64,000 bases of DNA from Typha latifolia (taxonomy: Eukaryota > Streptophyta > Magnoliopsida > Poales > Typhaceae): positions 17,881,707-17,945,706 of the forward strand of contig CM034102.1 in the NCBI GenBank assembly GCA_019914945.1, read 5' to 3'. This document shows, piece by piece, positions 12,611 to 23,934 of this stretch (positions are counted from its first letter, which is position 1; each line of letters opens with the position of its first letter). The notes under the pieces were generated by a model. It was not told the DNA's origin. It did no database searches and saw only the letters and a list, made by a program, of their open reading frames with translations. A program made the translations under genes and the position numbers.

Positions 12611-14650
12611 GTCCAAGTGAATGACGCATACATTGAAATAATTGCTTCAGTATAGTTCTTTTTTTTACCTTGAGTTTGACAGCAGTTTTAATGACTTGTC
12701 AATTCTTCTGTGGAGCTGTATTTACATGAGTTGTGCTCTTGATGATACATATAATTTAGGAAAGTATGAACAATGATGTTGAGCCGATGACTTCTTGTTT
12801 TCTCCTAACTACAATGTTCATATCTACCTGATATCACTCGTTATAATATGTCAAATTTCAGTGTAGTGAAATCTACTCTCTGCAGTCTTATCTTGAAAAC
12901 GTTGCTCAAGTTTAACTGTCATCTGGTGCCATAGGTTGTGCATTTTCGAACACCAGAGAAGGCAAAGGAGGATGATTTTTGTCTGGAATTTTAAGCATCT
13001 GCAATCTTGACATTTATGATATCCTTTACATTTACAAGATTGTGGCTTATTTAGTCTCTTGATATGATTGTTTTATCCTTTTGTTAAGGTCCAAACTTAA
13101 TAGTTACGACGATGTTGTAGAAAGAGTTGCTCGCCAACTTGATCTGGATGATCCATCAAAAATCCGCCTTACATCTTATAACTGCTACTCGCAGCAGCCT
13201 AAACCTCAACCTATCAAGTACCGGGGTGTAGACATCTGTCGGACATGCTGGTCCATTACAACCAGGTATTATTCTTCCTTTTGTACTTTATGTTCTGGTT
13301 AGTTGTTACGAGTTGGCTTGCTTTCTGATTGTAAAGTAAGGGTCTGCTAGATTCTGAATCTGTGATGGCTGTCTGGAGCAGACATCTGATATATTGTACT
13401 ATGAAGTGCTGGACATTCCCCTACCAGAATTGCAACATTTCATCATGCCCCAAAGGATGAGGTGGGATAGCTTGCCAGGTCTCTTTCGATGCTATTTATG
13501 ATATCCATATGGAGGAACTCTTCATAAACTTATTTGTTTTCAGGTTGTAGTCCATAGCATTAGGCTTGCGAGAAATAGCACAGTGGGAGATGTGACCAAC
13601 TATCTGAAGGCAAAGTTGAAATTGGCTGCTATTGCACAAGTTTGCTGTCCAGTTCATGCTTTCTCTGTATGCATCTGTAGTACACAAGTAACTGTGATCT
13701 TTCCAATCTGAATTTTTATTCTGGATAGGTTGAACTTTCACATCCTAATGCTGAACTCCGATTGCTTGAGGTCTTCTATCACAAGATCTACAAGGTGCTT
13801 TCTACTTCCATGCATCCGTATATATTTAATAACCACCTATTCATTTGCAGAATGACTGTCCCAAAGAGTTGGAAATATCAGTCCAGCTCTTCTGTCTGCT
13901 ATCCTACAAGATGAGAACTGAGAAGTTCTTTGATTGTTCTCTGATATATTTTTATGTTACATTATGAGCATGTAAGTGAAGTATAACTTCGTGATTGTGC
14001 TTAATGCAGATTATAAATGAATATAGCAAGTCGTTTATTAGGAACTATAGATGTCCTCTGTCTGCATGGGAGACATTCTTTTGGAGCATTTCTGCAAGAA
14101 GAAACATCATTATTTCCTACACCGAGTCCTCTTGGGAATGCAGATTCTCTAACAATTATACTAACTCTTGAATAATGATATTTGATCAGTGGAAGTTTGC
14201 ATTTGTAGCAATGAATCGCCCTGAATACCTTCAGGACTCAGATATTGTGTCTGGCCGTTTTCAGGTATGTTATGAAATTTGTTCATGCTAAAGGATAATT
14301 GGAATTTTTTTTATAATATTTGTATAGAGAAGAGATGCTTACGAAGCATGGGAGCAATACCTTGGATTAGAGCACTCAGACACCACTCCAAAAAGGGCTT
14401 ACACGGCAAATCAGGTAAATGCCTGAATAGTATGTAATTGTTGATATTGAACTACAATTTGGGCCATAATATCATGATGAATTTAGTTAATCATACTTCT
14501 CGTTTAAGGCCCTGTTATCACTTTGTTGTGCAACTTTGTTGGCTGTTGGAGACTTTTACTATTTGGTTATAAGGAGATTTCCATTGCTTTACATGGCTAT
14601 TATTCCTGCAGAACCGCCACATTGAGAAGCCTGTGAAAATCTTCAATTAG

Positions 14651-15924
14651 ATTCAGTCTTCCCTCCTAGAACTTGTGCTTCCGGACAGATGCCGTGACTC
14701 TGAAATAGCACTCAAGTCGATGGGAGAGTACAGGACGAGATGCAGATTCATGATTAAAAAGCAGCAGCGAAATGTTGGCTGTACAGGTTCTTGCTTGTGG
14801 ATGTTGTTGTCCGTATAATTTATGCTGGTGCTGGTTGTGGGAGGGCGTTTGGAGTTCAGGATCGTGCCTTTTATAAGGGATACCATGCTTTTACTTGTAT
14901 CCTTATAAAAGCCCCCGGTAGGATAGAAATTTTTTAATTTCCAATGCAATTTGGTACATAAAAGATATATTTTGGAGTAGGGCATGTATACAGGATATAT
15001 AGTCAGTTCTTACTTTATCACCTATTGCGTTTGTCTCTCTTCTCTCTTTCTTGTAGTTAGGCAAAATGGGGGTTGTAAAATGTGATAATTGTATCAATTG
15101 GTTTCTGGCTTCATCCCAAATTATGTAACAGAAATATCTACCTCGTCGTATTTTATTTAGATTGATCGTACTTCAAAATTATGCAATTCATGTTTTGTTT
15201 TAGTTTGATTGCACTCCAAAATTCTGCAGTTGAGGCCACGGCAATATAACGAAGCAAACAACTCGTATGCGCTCGTACCAGCAACGAAACTGACATAAGC
15301 AAGAGCGACCATGTCCAAGTAAATACAGTTAGCATCAGATTCCGTATCATACGACGATGAAACTCATAGCCCTAGCCCTATTTAATTCAGCTGCCGGATC
15401 CTGGCATGGATGGCTTCGACCAATCATATGATAAGCAAGCAAGAGAAATTACTATCAAATTCACACGGTCACGATTTGAATTTAGTGCTCAAGGAAACCA
15501 ATTCCAAATGCAATACTATGTCAAGGTAATCTACTCAGGAGCCTTCTAAACAAGAGTTAAACCTCATAAAATATTAAGGCTTTATTTGCTTTGAAGCTAA
15601 GCCCCAAACTCGATTAGTTAATCTCATTTTTTAGCCTACATGTCTTGGAGAGTATAACTTGATTAGATATAAAAAAGATAAAAAAAAAATTTAATTACTA
15701 AACCAATTTACAGGTCCTTGAATTAGTTTAAGGAGAGTCCTAAACTCAATGCAAATAAGACCTAAAAGCCGAATACAATTGCTATCTTGGAGTACCATCC
15801 GTCAATTTCCTTTGGGCCATTGCTACTCATCTCCAAACAAATGTTCCTGAATAAATAGCAGTACTTTACATCAACACTATTATCTAATGCCACATACAAG
15901 TGTAATCCAAAGCTCAAGGAACTT
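14651..15924. other. Tail-to-tail intergenic region
   Basis: Lies between the stop of the UBP12-like relic (plus strand) and the stop of the TTC4 gene (minus strand). It contains no exon, RNA gene or clear repeat that I can support. The stretch 14651-15100 probably still contains former 3' untranslated sequence of the relic. Confidence 0.5.
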
Positions 15925-18841
15925 TCAAGGTGGAGACCATTTTCCAGCTCTGAACCCCTTGTAGAAACTAGATTTCTTTGAAACGACAAAGAACACTACA
16001 GAAAGCAACACAAAACCAAAGCATGAGATTGACTAATGCCACTGACTTAAAAGATGACTATGATAAAACATGAGCTCTGTTGAACAACATAAAAGAAACA
16101 AACCTGGAATTGCAGGGATGATATAATCTGCGTGCTGCAAGACCTCTAAGAGAGTCTTTCTCTCATTCACTTTGACCCATTTACCGTAGTCATTGCCTGC
16201 ACATTGGTGGAATTTTATCAAGTCTCCATAGCCATATATTCCCAAAAAAGATAAAAGGAATGAAAGATCAAGGTGAATCTTGCAAGATCCTGATAAGCTC
16301 ACAGCCTACAAGAACTTCAACACCTCTGAATTTCCAATGAACTTCTAACTCATTTAAAAGAGCAGGTAACAATTAGTTGCCAATTTGGCAGCACGAACAA
16401 ACACACATAAAGCCCCTGTTTTAACCTTAATCATTAACTTTTTTATGCCTAGGTAGAAGAAAATGTTGGACTTTAGAAAAATCTTCATTTCTGCATTACT
16501 GCTGTAATACACATCAAACTTTATAATTTATCCATAACTACAAGATAAAGTTCTCATCTTCTACCATTGATGGACTTAGCACTCACCATAAGCTATTTTC
16601 GGACTCATTTATCAGGGAATTGAATTATTAATTATACAATCTAAGAAAATTGATAGATTTGATACATGACTCAGCATTTGTCAAATATGGGGAAATACAA
16701 AGATTTTGTTATATATATTAAAAAAAAATCTACTCCTAGTATCAGGGAAATAAATCATGAAAGGAGAAAGGGAAACAAGATACTAAATAGCTAGACACAA
16801 GACAACAAGAATATGGATGGGAAAGTAACATATATAACCAATGAGTCTCTCTCCCTCTGACTTCTGCTGATATGATATGATAACTTCTGATATGTGATAT
16901 CTCCCATCACTTGAATTAGGGGAAAAAGGAAAAGTGTATAAAAGAAGGGCAAGGTTGAGGCATACTTGCTGGCGAAGGTGGATTCCCTACATCATATTCT
17001 CCATCTTTTTCCGCAAAAAGACTGTCTGCAAAGGAATCCAAAGTGCCCTCAAGGAGATACTTCAGAACTTCTCTCTTTGGCAAAAGAGTGCCAATGCCAG
17101 CCTATTTTGTCAGAATCAAAGAAAAACCAATTAAATTACAAATTTAATAGTGTCCAGATGCCAGAGCTCCCGAGATCTTCTCAGAAGCCTAGCAAAAGTT
17201 GCTGCATTTGCAATAAACTCAAGTCTCAAAAATAGAGAAGTGTGAAGTGACTCATAAATTCACCGCCTTGCAATGAACTTCCATTCTCATTGACTGATGG
17301 TATAACCTTTCCTTTTGGAACTCCAAGGTGACCAGGTAACTCAAAAGGTTAGAGACTCACCTGATAGTACAATTCAACAGTGTCCCTCGTGTAAGCATGA
17401 TCTGTATCCCATGGTAATGGCAGAGAACTCTCTGAAAACATGTATAATCGTTATGGATATCTCAATTTGCAGATGTTCTATCAGACATGTACGTAAAGTA
17501 TATAGAAACACATAATATATGTAGCATCAGTATATAAGGATATAATGTCAAGATGAGATGAGAATGTATCAGCCTCGCAGAACTCCTCTATAAAATCACT
17601 TGACATGACCTCTGCATAAAGAAGAAGAACAGGCCAGTGAAGAATACTGCCTCCATCTAATGTTGGTTTTTTTAACCCAGTAAGTTCTTGATAGATTGCC
17701 TTTCCAAGTTTCAGCCCTCTCTTCTCTATAGTAGAGGCAAGATCCTAGACATATCACATGAAAGTAAGTTTGGCTGCATGTGGTAAGAAAAATGTCCTAG
17801 CAAAAGACAAACCTTTGCTGAAACCACCAATTTTGAAACTTTGGCCTTGCGATATTCTTGTTCTCTCTTACATGCATCAACTTGTGATGATAACTTTTTA
17901 AGCTCCTCATTAGAAGGGAACTGTTCATGTCCTTTTTTGCAGAATGCTGCTGCTTCAGTCAGTAGGTTTAAAGAGAATGCAGCCTTGGCTGCCCGATAGT
18001 ATGCCTAGATACAATTTTGATATATTAGAATCTAAAAAATAAATTCAAATCCTTCCAAACCAAAGTCAAAAAGTAATATAACACATAGGGTTTACATAAT
18101 TAACAGCTGAGAAATAACGGCAAGACGAATCAAGCTACATATTTTAAGTGACCTCATAATTAGCGCAAACTGCATGCAAGTGTTGTTCATGCGCATACGT
18201 GATCAGTGCGTCAATTTGCATATTCAATGCATGTAGGGGAGTGGGCAGCACAGCAAGAGCCTTACCTTTACATTCGATGAGCATAGCCTGATCGCTTCCT
18301 CAGCATCCATAAGAGAACGCCTATAATTTCCCAGTAGCAAATTTACATGTGCACGATTTGCAAAGAGGATCGAGTTATCCGAGTCACTTAAAGCTTTCTG
18401 ATTTATGGCCCTCGTATAGCAATCAATAGCATCTACATAATGCTTTTTACCCATCTTGACAAACTGGTTACCTTGCTCCTGAACGACAAATGTTATAGCA
18501 AAGTAAAAGAAAAAAGAAAAGCATATCTAGGTCTCACACAATCTAAGGACACTTTTACTTGCAAGATTTCAATTCATGCTAGACTAATAAAGCGTGTTTA
18601 AAAGACTGTAGGTCGTCTATTGTACCCTCTTTCTTTTCAAGATTGACCATACTATAAATCTATATGTGAATATAATTTTATGATCGAAGTTGGGAAAAGA
18701 AGAAGTGGGGGAGGAGGCCGGAAGAAAGGATAAGACCTTGAGCTCGATAGCGGCGGATTCCTTGAGGGCGGCGATGGCTTCTAAATCCGCCCTCTCGCTA
18801 TCCGTTACGGGTTCGGAGCCCGCCTCCATCAACAGCGCCAT
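15925..18841 (-). CDS. TTC4: TTC4-type TPR co-chaperone, 8 exons
   Basis: Exons are 18737-18841, 18266-18478, 17813-18004, 17544-17744, 17361-17441, 16966-17101, 16104-16196 and 15925-15995, giving 363 residues with consistent phases. The start MALLMEAGSEPVTDSE is the usual plant TTC4 start. Residues about 36-140 form three TPR units (GKKHYVDAIDCYTRAIN, ILFANRAHVNLLLGNYRRSL, AYYRAAKAAFSLNLLTEAA). The C-terminal Wheel domain holds KWVKVNERKTLLEVL and ends FYKGFRAGKWSPP. Family knowledge: TTC4/Cns1 binds the C-terminal EEVD of HSP90 and HSP70 through its TPR domain and acts in client folding in cytosol and nucleus. Exons 4 and 5 are joined across a U12-type AT-AC intron (listed separately). The start codon lies 106 bp from a tRNA gene on the opposite strand. 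The gene looks intact. Confidence 0.9.
17442..17543 (-). other. U12-type AT-AC intron of the TTC4 gene (102 nt)
   Basis: Read on the minus strand, exon 4 ends CTTGACATT and the intron begins ATATCCTTAT, an exact match to the U12 AT-type donor ATATCCTT. Near the 3' end is ATCCATAAC, two mismatches from the U12 branch consensus TTCCTTAAC, about 10 nt before a terminal AC. Exon 5 then starts ATGTTTTCAGAG. This junction gives HLDI-MFSESSLPLPWD, which lines up with HLDMMFSEDSPPLPWD of the Arabidopsis homologue as I remember it. No GT donor preserves this reading. It should be removed by the minor (U11/U12-U4atac/U6atac) spliceosome. Confidence 0.88.
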
Positions 18842-18947
18842 CTCGCTCTCCTTTCTTCTCCCTGCGGATGGAAACAACAGAGCAGAGTTTATAGCAGGAT
18901 GAAGGTTAAAGAATTTAATATTTGACTCTCTCTTAATTGCTAAAACA

Positions 18948-19020
18948 GCGCCTGTAGCTCAGTGGATAGAGCGTCTGTTTCCTAAGCAGAAAGTCGTAGG
19001 TTCGACCCCTACCTGGCGCG
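18948..19020 (+). tRNA. tRNA-Arg, anticodon CCT
   Basis: The 73-nt sequence folds as a cloverleaf: acceptor GCGCCTG/CTGGCGC, D arm GCTC-GAGC, anticodon stem TCTGT/GCAGA with loop TTCCTAA (anticodon CCT, decoding AGG), and T arm GTAGG-TTCGACC-CCTAC. The discriminator base is G; CCA is not encoded, as in nuclear genes. The internal A box (TAGCTCAGTGG) and B box (GGTTCGACCCC) are intact. There is no intron. Acceptor position 6 is a T-T mismatch, which I believe is usual for this isoacceptor. It lies between the TTC4 start and the hAT element. Confidence 0.95.
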
Positions 19021-19032
19021 TACAGATTATAA

Positions 19033-19037
19033 TTTTT
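19033..19037 (+). terminator. RNA polymerase III terminator of tRNA-Arg
   Basis: A run of five T follows the tRNA 3' end by 12 nt, the standard pol III stop signal. Confidence 0.7.
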
Positions 19038-19137
19038 CACTTCGGCCCTTATAATCTTATATTTACAATTTAGCTCGGTCTAACTTAATATTTTTGTTTT
19101 GACCCATTAATGTTTCACTTCTTTTGAGAGTTGGTCC

Positions 19138-19145
19138 AGTTCGTC
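19138..19145. repeat. Left target-site duplication of the hAT element
   Basis: AGTTCGTC directly precedes the element and is repeated without change at 24108-24115 directly after it. Eight base pairs is the length made by hAT transposases. Confidence 0.95.
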
Positions 19146-19149
19146 TAGG

Positions 19150-19370
19150 GGTGTAAACGAGCCGAGCCTTAGCGAGCCGGCTGCTGCTCAGGCTCGGCTC
19201 GAAATTAATTTCGAGCTTCTTTATTGGGCTCAGGCTCGGCTCACCTCAGCTCGAGCCGAGCCTGAGCCGAGCCTGATCGAGCTCGAGACCGAGTCTGAAA
19301 CAAGCCTATTATCAAGCCTCATTTCGAGCCGAGCTGGCTCAAGCTGGACCGAGCCCAAGCCGAGCCACAA
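19150..19370. repeat. Left subterminal GGCTCG/CGAGCC array of the hAT element
   Basis: Many copies of CGAGCC or its complement GGCTCG occur in both orientations within about 220 bp, forming palindromic stretches such as CTCGAGCCGAGCCTGAGCC. In the hAT superfamily such clusters near the ends are bound by the transposase BED zinc finger. That role is inferred here. Confidence 0.75.
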
Positions 19371-20255
19371 CATATTTAAAGAGAAAAAAGCTGAAATTGA
19401 ATAACAAATTTTATCTGTACTCTGTAGATAAAATAAAAGCCAACCAAATTGACTATAAAATTTAAAATTAATCTCTGATTAGCAACCACACCCATTTTAC
19501 AGGTAAATATAATAAAAGCCAATCAAATGAACTTAACTTAAATTATACAGAACCTTACTAAAACTAAGCAAATTATCATACCAATTGTAAAATATTAACA
19601 TAAATTTATCAAAATTTGGCTCAAAATAATCACACCAATTTCAAAAATTTTACTAGTAAACATAACAAAAGCCAACCAAATGAATTTAACTTAAATTATA
19701 CAAAATTTACTAAAGTCAAGCAAATTAACACACTAATTGCAAAATATTAACATATGGTAATTCATTAAAATTTGGCTCAAAACAAATCCAAATTTTGATA
19801 TGACATCCAAATCATAAGTCTATCACTTGCAAAATATTACAATATAAGTACTTAACTTATATCTTGCCAAATATTACAATAAAATCTGATAACATGCCAA
19901 ATATTATAACTAAATTTATTTGGCACTCTCAACTCTGAAGTCTTAACACTAAAAAGAAGCTTCATCCTAGAACTGCAAAAAAAAAAAAAAAAAAAGTTAA
20001 TTGCAACTTAAACATCATGCAACTAGTATAAACAAACAATAATAGGAAAAGACATACAATATATGATACCTAAAGATCAAACTACATTTGGAATCCTCAC
20101 AAACACATTATCCATTGCCGGTACCTAAATAAAATAAGATTATAAAAAAGAAGTCAGCAATAGTTTATAAAAGCATAAAATGAAAAAAATTTATTATGAG
20201 AAGTATAGTACACATACCCTAGAAGAGCTGATTTGTTTTTCAATGATTCTCTAAT

Positions 20256-22237
20256 CTAATTTCCTCCACATACCAAAGCCTCCACTGTCTCGGAAGACAA
20301 AGAGCTTCGAAAATTATTTAGAACTCTACCACCGGCGCTAAAAGCTGATTCAGATGCAACAGTGGAAATAGGAACCGAAAGGATATCTCGAGCCATTTTG
20401 GAAAGAATAGGAAATTTCAACATGTTTAGTCTCCACCATTCTAGATAATCAAACTTGTCAATCAAACTTGTAGTCTGCTCCTCTAAGTATATTTCTAATT
20501 CAGATTTTAGAGGTTCAACTGCATTTGTTGATTCCAAAAAAATTTTAAACTCTGCTTGACCTTCTGATCCTTTAGCACCAATCAAGTCATCACTCTTATC
20601 AAGTTGAGATATATCATTCATTCTATTATTTTCACCTGATGCATTCTCAAGTTTATATGATTCAAAAATAGTATACAACACTCTGTGGACCCTTTGCATG
20701 TTTATTTGAGCTTCTGCAAAGCAATATATTTTTGGAAAACAAAAATTAATAAGCTTCATTTTGTATCGGGGATATAATATCGCCGCTTTGCCAATAACAT
20801 ATCACATTCTTCCCAATACTTATCAAATTTCTTTCTCATTTCTATAGCCATATCCTTCAAAAAGTAGAATTCACTTTCACATCCTTTATTTAAAGCTTCT
20901 TTCACTTTCCATAAATCAATCAAAAATAGATTTGCAGTAGGATATGAACTTCCCGATATAATTTGAGTAACATCATAAAAATTTTTCAAATATTCATAGA
21001 CTTTTGCAGCTTTAAACCAATCATCTTCTGAAGGTAGCCATTTGTAATTTGCATCTCTCGTTGCATATTGTTCAAAAACTTTTTGGTACACAAAAGCATG
21101 CTCTAACATAACATATGTAGAATTCCAACGAGTTGCAACATCCAAAGCTAAACCCTTAGAAGTAGGAACAGAGAGTTGTCTTGCAATTTCACCAAATTTG
21201 TACATACGCGAAGGACTCTTTTTTAAGTAAGTAACACTGCATCTGATATTTTCAATGACATCTTGAATGACATGGATCCCATCTTGAACAACTAGATTTA
21301 AAATATGAGCACAACATCTAACATGAAAAATAAGCCCCTTGAAGTACAATTTATCTCTAACTTGAAAGTTATTCATAATAGTCTTAGCAGCAACATCATT
21401 GGCGGAGGCATTGTCTAAGGTAATAGTTGATACTTTATCCTCTATTTCCCAAGCAATTAAACAATCAATAATAGCATCTGAAATAGCAACTCCAGTGTGT
21501 GGAGGTTCCAATTGACAAAAGTTGATAATGCGTTTTTGTAAAGTCCAATCAAAATCAACAAAATGAGCAGTCAAAGACATATACCCAATATTTTGATTTG
21601 AGGTCCACAAATCTGAAGTCAAACTAATTCTATAAGTTCCTTTCAAAAGCAATTTCACTTCTTCTTTTGCAGATTCATATACTTTCATAACATCACTTCT
21701 CATTGTGTTTCTAGAAATCCGTTCATAACGTGGGTTAAGAACCTTCAGAAGAATATTGAACCATGTATGCTCAACCATATTAAAAGGATACTCATGTACC
21801 ATCATCATTTTTGCCATTATTTCTCTCACCACATTTTGGTTGTATCCTGATGAAATAGTTTTGAGATAATTTTCTTCTATAGCTGAAGTCCCAGTAATAC
21901 TAGATGCAGAAGCAAAAGAAATTTTTTTTTGTCCTTTGCCTACCAAACCAGTGCAAAATTTCACATGTCTTTTTATTTGTGAAGTTGTGCCTTGCTTAGG
22001 AACACTAAATAATGACGGGCAATTATTACATCGATACTTTTCTATCTCTTCTCCATTTTCTTTCACTTTAACCCGCTTGACATACAACCATACATCAGAA
22101 GTTTTTCTTCTCCCTTTCTTTTGACTATTACTTTCTTCTTCCTTGTTAGTTTCATTATCCTCTTCACCAATATCAATTTCAATAGGTTCATTTTCACTAA
22201 TAGCATCAGAAAGATTCTTAGTTACTGACTCTGACAT
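20256..22237 (-). pseudogene. hAT-Ac transposase (RICESLEEPER type), frameshifted
   Basis: The first frame (20756-22237, 493 codons) has a BED zinc finger (residues about 48-95, W-V then CNNC and HVKFC), the MMVHEYPFNMVEH segment, the catalytic-type Asp regions SLTSDLWTSNQN and ITLDNASANDVAA, and CCAHILNLVVQDG. It breaks near 20790 at the ILYPRYK motif, where a small indel shifts the frame. A second frame starting at 20759 continues with the hAT C-terminal dimerisation domain (WWRLNMLKFPILSKMARDIL, STVASESAFSAGGRV). It stops at TAG 20256-20258 after ALVCGGN, where relatives usually continue with Trp, so this looks like a TGG to TAG change. The family motif D-P-R-Y-K has Tyr instead of Asp. 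An active enzyme would cut and paste the element. Confidence 0.88.
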
Positions 22238-22783
22238 CTACATAAAAAAACAAAAAACAGAAACAGAAATACTGCTTAAATTTTTATAATACTTAATTAG
22301 TAAAAACAAAAATAGATGTGACATACAGTTAATACTTAATAGCCAAGAGAAATAGCATATCAAATCATCTACAAGGACATACTCTTTAGTACCATAAGAA
22401 AGAAAAGAAAAAGAACTCTTTTGGTACATGGTTTAATGAGGAGTGCAAATCCCTAGAAAAGCAAAACTGTTATTGTGTTGACTAGGCATAATAAATTTGC
22501 AATTATGCTCCATGGTCTGGGGAATCTAATTTCTCATGAAAATATTCAATTTCATTTACATTACTTTTAGCTGCAACTACTTAATCGACACAGGCATGTT
22601 TTGGTTTTGGTTGCAAGGCCTAATAAAGGGCCAGCTGAATTGATGCGCCAACTAATTCCAACTCACTAGGGCAGAAGGAAGCAATTTTTGGGCCATTAGG
22701 GTAACCCTACACTAGAGTAATAAGAGAAACTTTTGCCTTTTGGCCCTGGCTTTGTGATGGCATGAACAGGTAAGGATCCTTGT

Positions 22784-23008
22784 ACCTAATATCTACAAGA
22801 ACTTATAGAAGATTGCTCAAGCTTATCTTCAGTTAAGCATTGAAGATAAGCTTGAGCAGCAGTACTAGATATCCATGTATCATCCATTTATTGAGTATAA
22901 TGGAACACCAGTAGATTTAAACAACCTAATATCTACAAGAACTTATAGAAGATTGCTCAAGCTTATCTTCAGTTAAGCATTGAAGATAAGCTTGAGCAGC
23001 AGTACTAG
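22784..23008. repeat. Two identical 85-bp repeats, each with an 18-bp hairpin
   Basis: 22784-22868 and 22924-23008 are identical over 85 bp, 140 bp apart. Each contains TGCTCAAGCTTATCTTCA, a 9-nt spacer and the exact reverse complement (arms 22814-22831 and 22841-22858 in copy 1; 22954-22971 and 22981-22998 in copy 2). The phrase GATTTAAACAACCTAATATC that precedes copy 2 recurs near 23026, so a third unit may be truncated. They lie upstream of the transposase gene within the hAT. Confidence 0.92.
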
Positions 23009-23557
23009 TTTTATACTTATAGAAGATTTAAACAACCTAATATCCATTTTAGTATAAGCTGTTTTATACTAAGTATATTACTAAACAATAAATTATCTCA
23101 GTACTAGTTTACTAATATCTATTTCTCTATTATTTTTCTTCTTCTTTTCCATCAAATATTACTCTTATTATCATTTCAAAATGTAACTTAGTCAGACTAT
23201 CTTTACACCACCGTATCGGTATACAAATTACAACTAGACGATATAATAATCTAAATCAGTATAAGCTCTCTCATTAAAAATTAGCATAACTAAACTAGTA
23301 CCCCAAGTAAAGTACATGACAGTACTAAATTAAAATGAAACCAAACTATAGGAGGTTAAACTGCAATTTACCTTTGTTCTTATACCGGGTGTGCACCTAT
23401 GCAATATATAATTCCGAGAAATTGGCAGACGAGGTTAGTTTCTCAAACTAGTAAGTAGAGAAATCATGCCTAATTCGGAAAGATTAAAGCGCCCTTAACA
23501 TTAAAATGATATAGAAAGTATAATACTACAAACGAGTAAGTAGAGAAATCATACCTC

Positions 23558-23870
23558 TTGCCTGGTCGATGGAGGAGGATGACGCGGCGGCTTAGAGAAG
23601 GAATGGTGAGGCTACGAGCGGCAACGGCTTGGAGAAGGGAGGTGAGGCGACGACGCAACGACGACGGCTTGGAGAAGGGAGGTGAGGGCGACAACGCGTC
23701 GGCGACGGCTTGGAGAAGAAATGGTGAGGTGAGGCTACGATGGCTTGGAGAAGGGAGGTGAGGCGACGGCTTAGAGAAGGAATGGTGAGGTTACGACGCG
23801 ACGACGACGCCTTGGAGGAGGAAAGTGAGGCGGAGCTTCGCGGGAGGAGAACGATGCGGCGGCCAGACAA
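23558..23870. repeat. Degenerate tandem repeat, unit about 30-60 bp
   Basis: The phrase GGCTTGGAGAAGGGAGGTGAGG, or a close variant with GGCTTAGAGAAGGAATGGTGAGG, recurs at least six times, separated by GCGACGACG tracts. It belongs to the right part of the hAT. Long open frames on both strands here are by-products of the repeat. Confidence 0.75.
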
Positions 23871-23934
23871 GAGTTTTGGTCTTTTGGAGAAGGAAAGTGA
23901 GATTTGGGGATTAGGGTTTTATTATTCACTTTTA

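Larger units (their letters stand above)
3103..14650 (+). pseudogene. UBP12/UBP13-like ubiquitin carboxyl-terminal hydrolase, decayed duplicate
   Basis: Exon remnants run in order along the UBP12/13 protein. They are the N-terminus from ATG 3103, MATH domain (about 3710-4097), the end of the catalytic domain with KGVLFIDFPPVLQLQLKR (5252-5332), INDRYEFPLQLDLDR (about 6892-7010), the His box GGVHGGHYFAFIR (7390-7464), then the ubiquitin-like C-terminal half down to KPVKIFN and TAG at 14648-14650. Introns are kept, so this is a duplicated copy, not a retrocopy. Defects: a one-base loss near 3456; an in-frame TAG at 3790-3792 at the start of MATH; no trace between 4098 and 5251 of the exons carrying the rest of MATH and the catalytic Cys box; a one-base loss near 13234; a frame-breaking deletion near 13434; and one missing exon block between 13796 and 14190. 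The intact enzyme removes ubiquitin from substrates. This copy cannot encode an active protease. Confidence 0.93.

Noticed and set aside
17284..17345. Minus-strand open stretch reading LGVPKGKVIPSVNENGSSL between TTC4 exons 5 and 6
   Set aside because: It resembles the expected LPKREVL segment, but it has no acceptor at a legal distance from exon 5, and a better exon with perfect family match and splice sites lies at 16966-17101.
18723..18736. TATCCTTTC just after the GT of TTC4 intron 1, resembling a U12 donor
   Set aside because: The motif is displaced from the exon edge; the phase and homology fit an ordinary GT donor at 18736.
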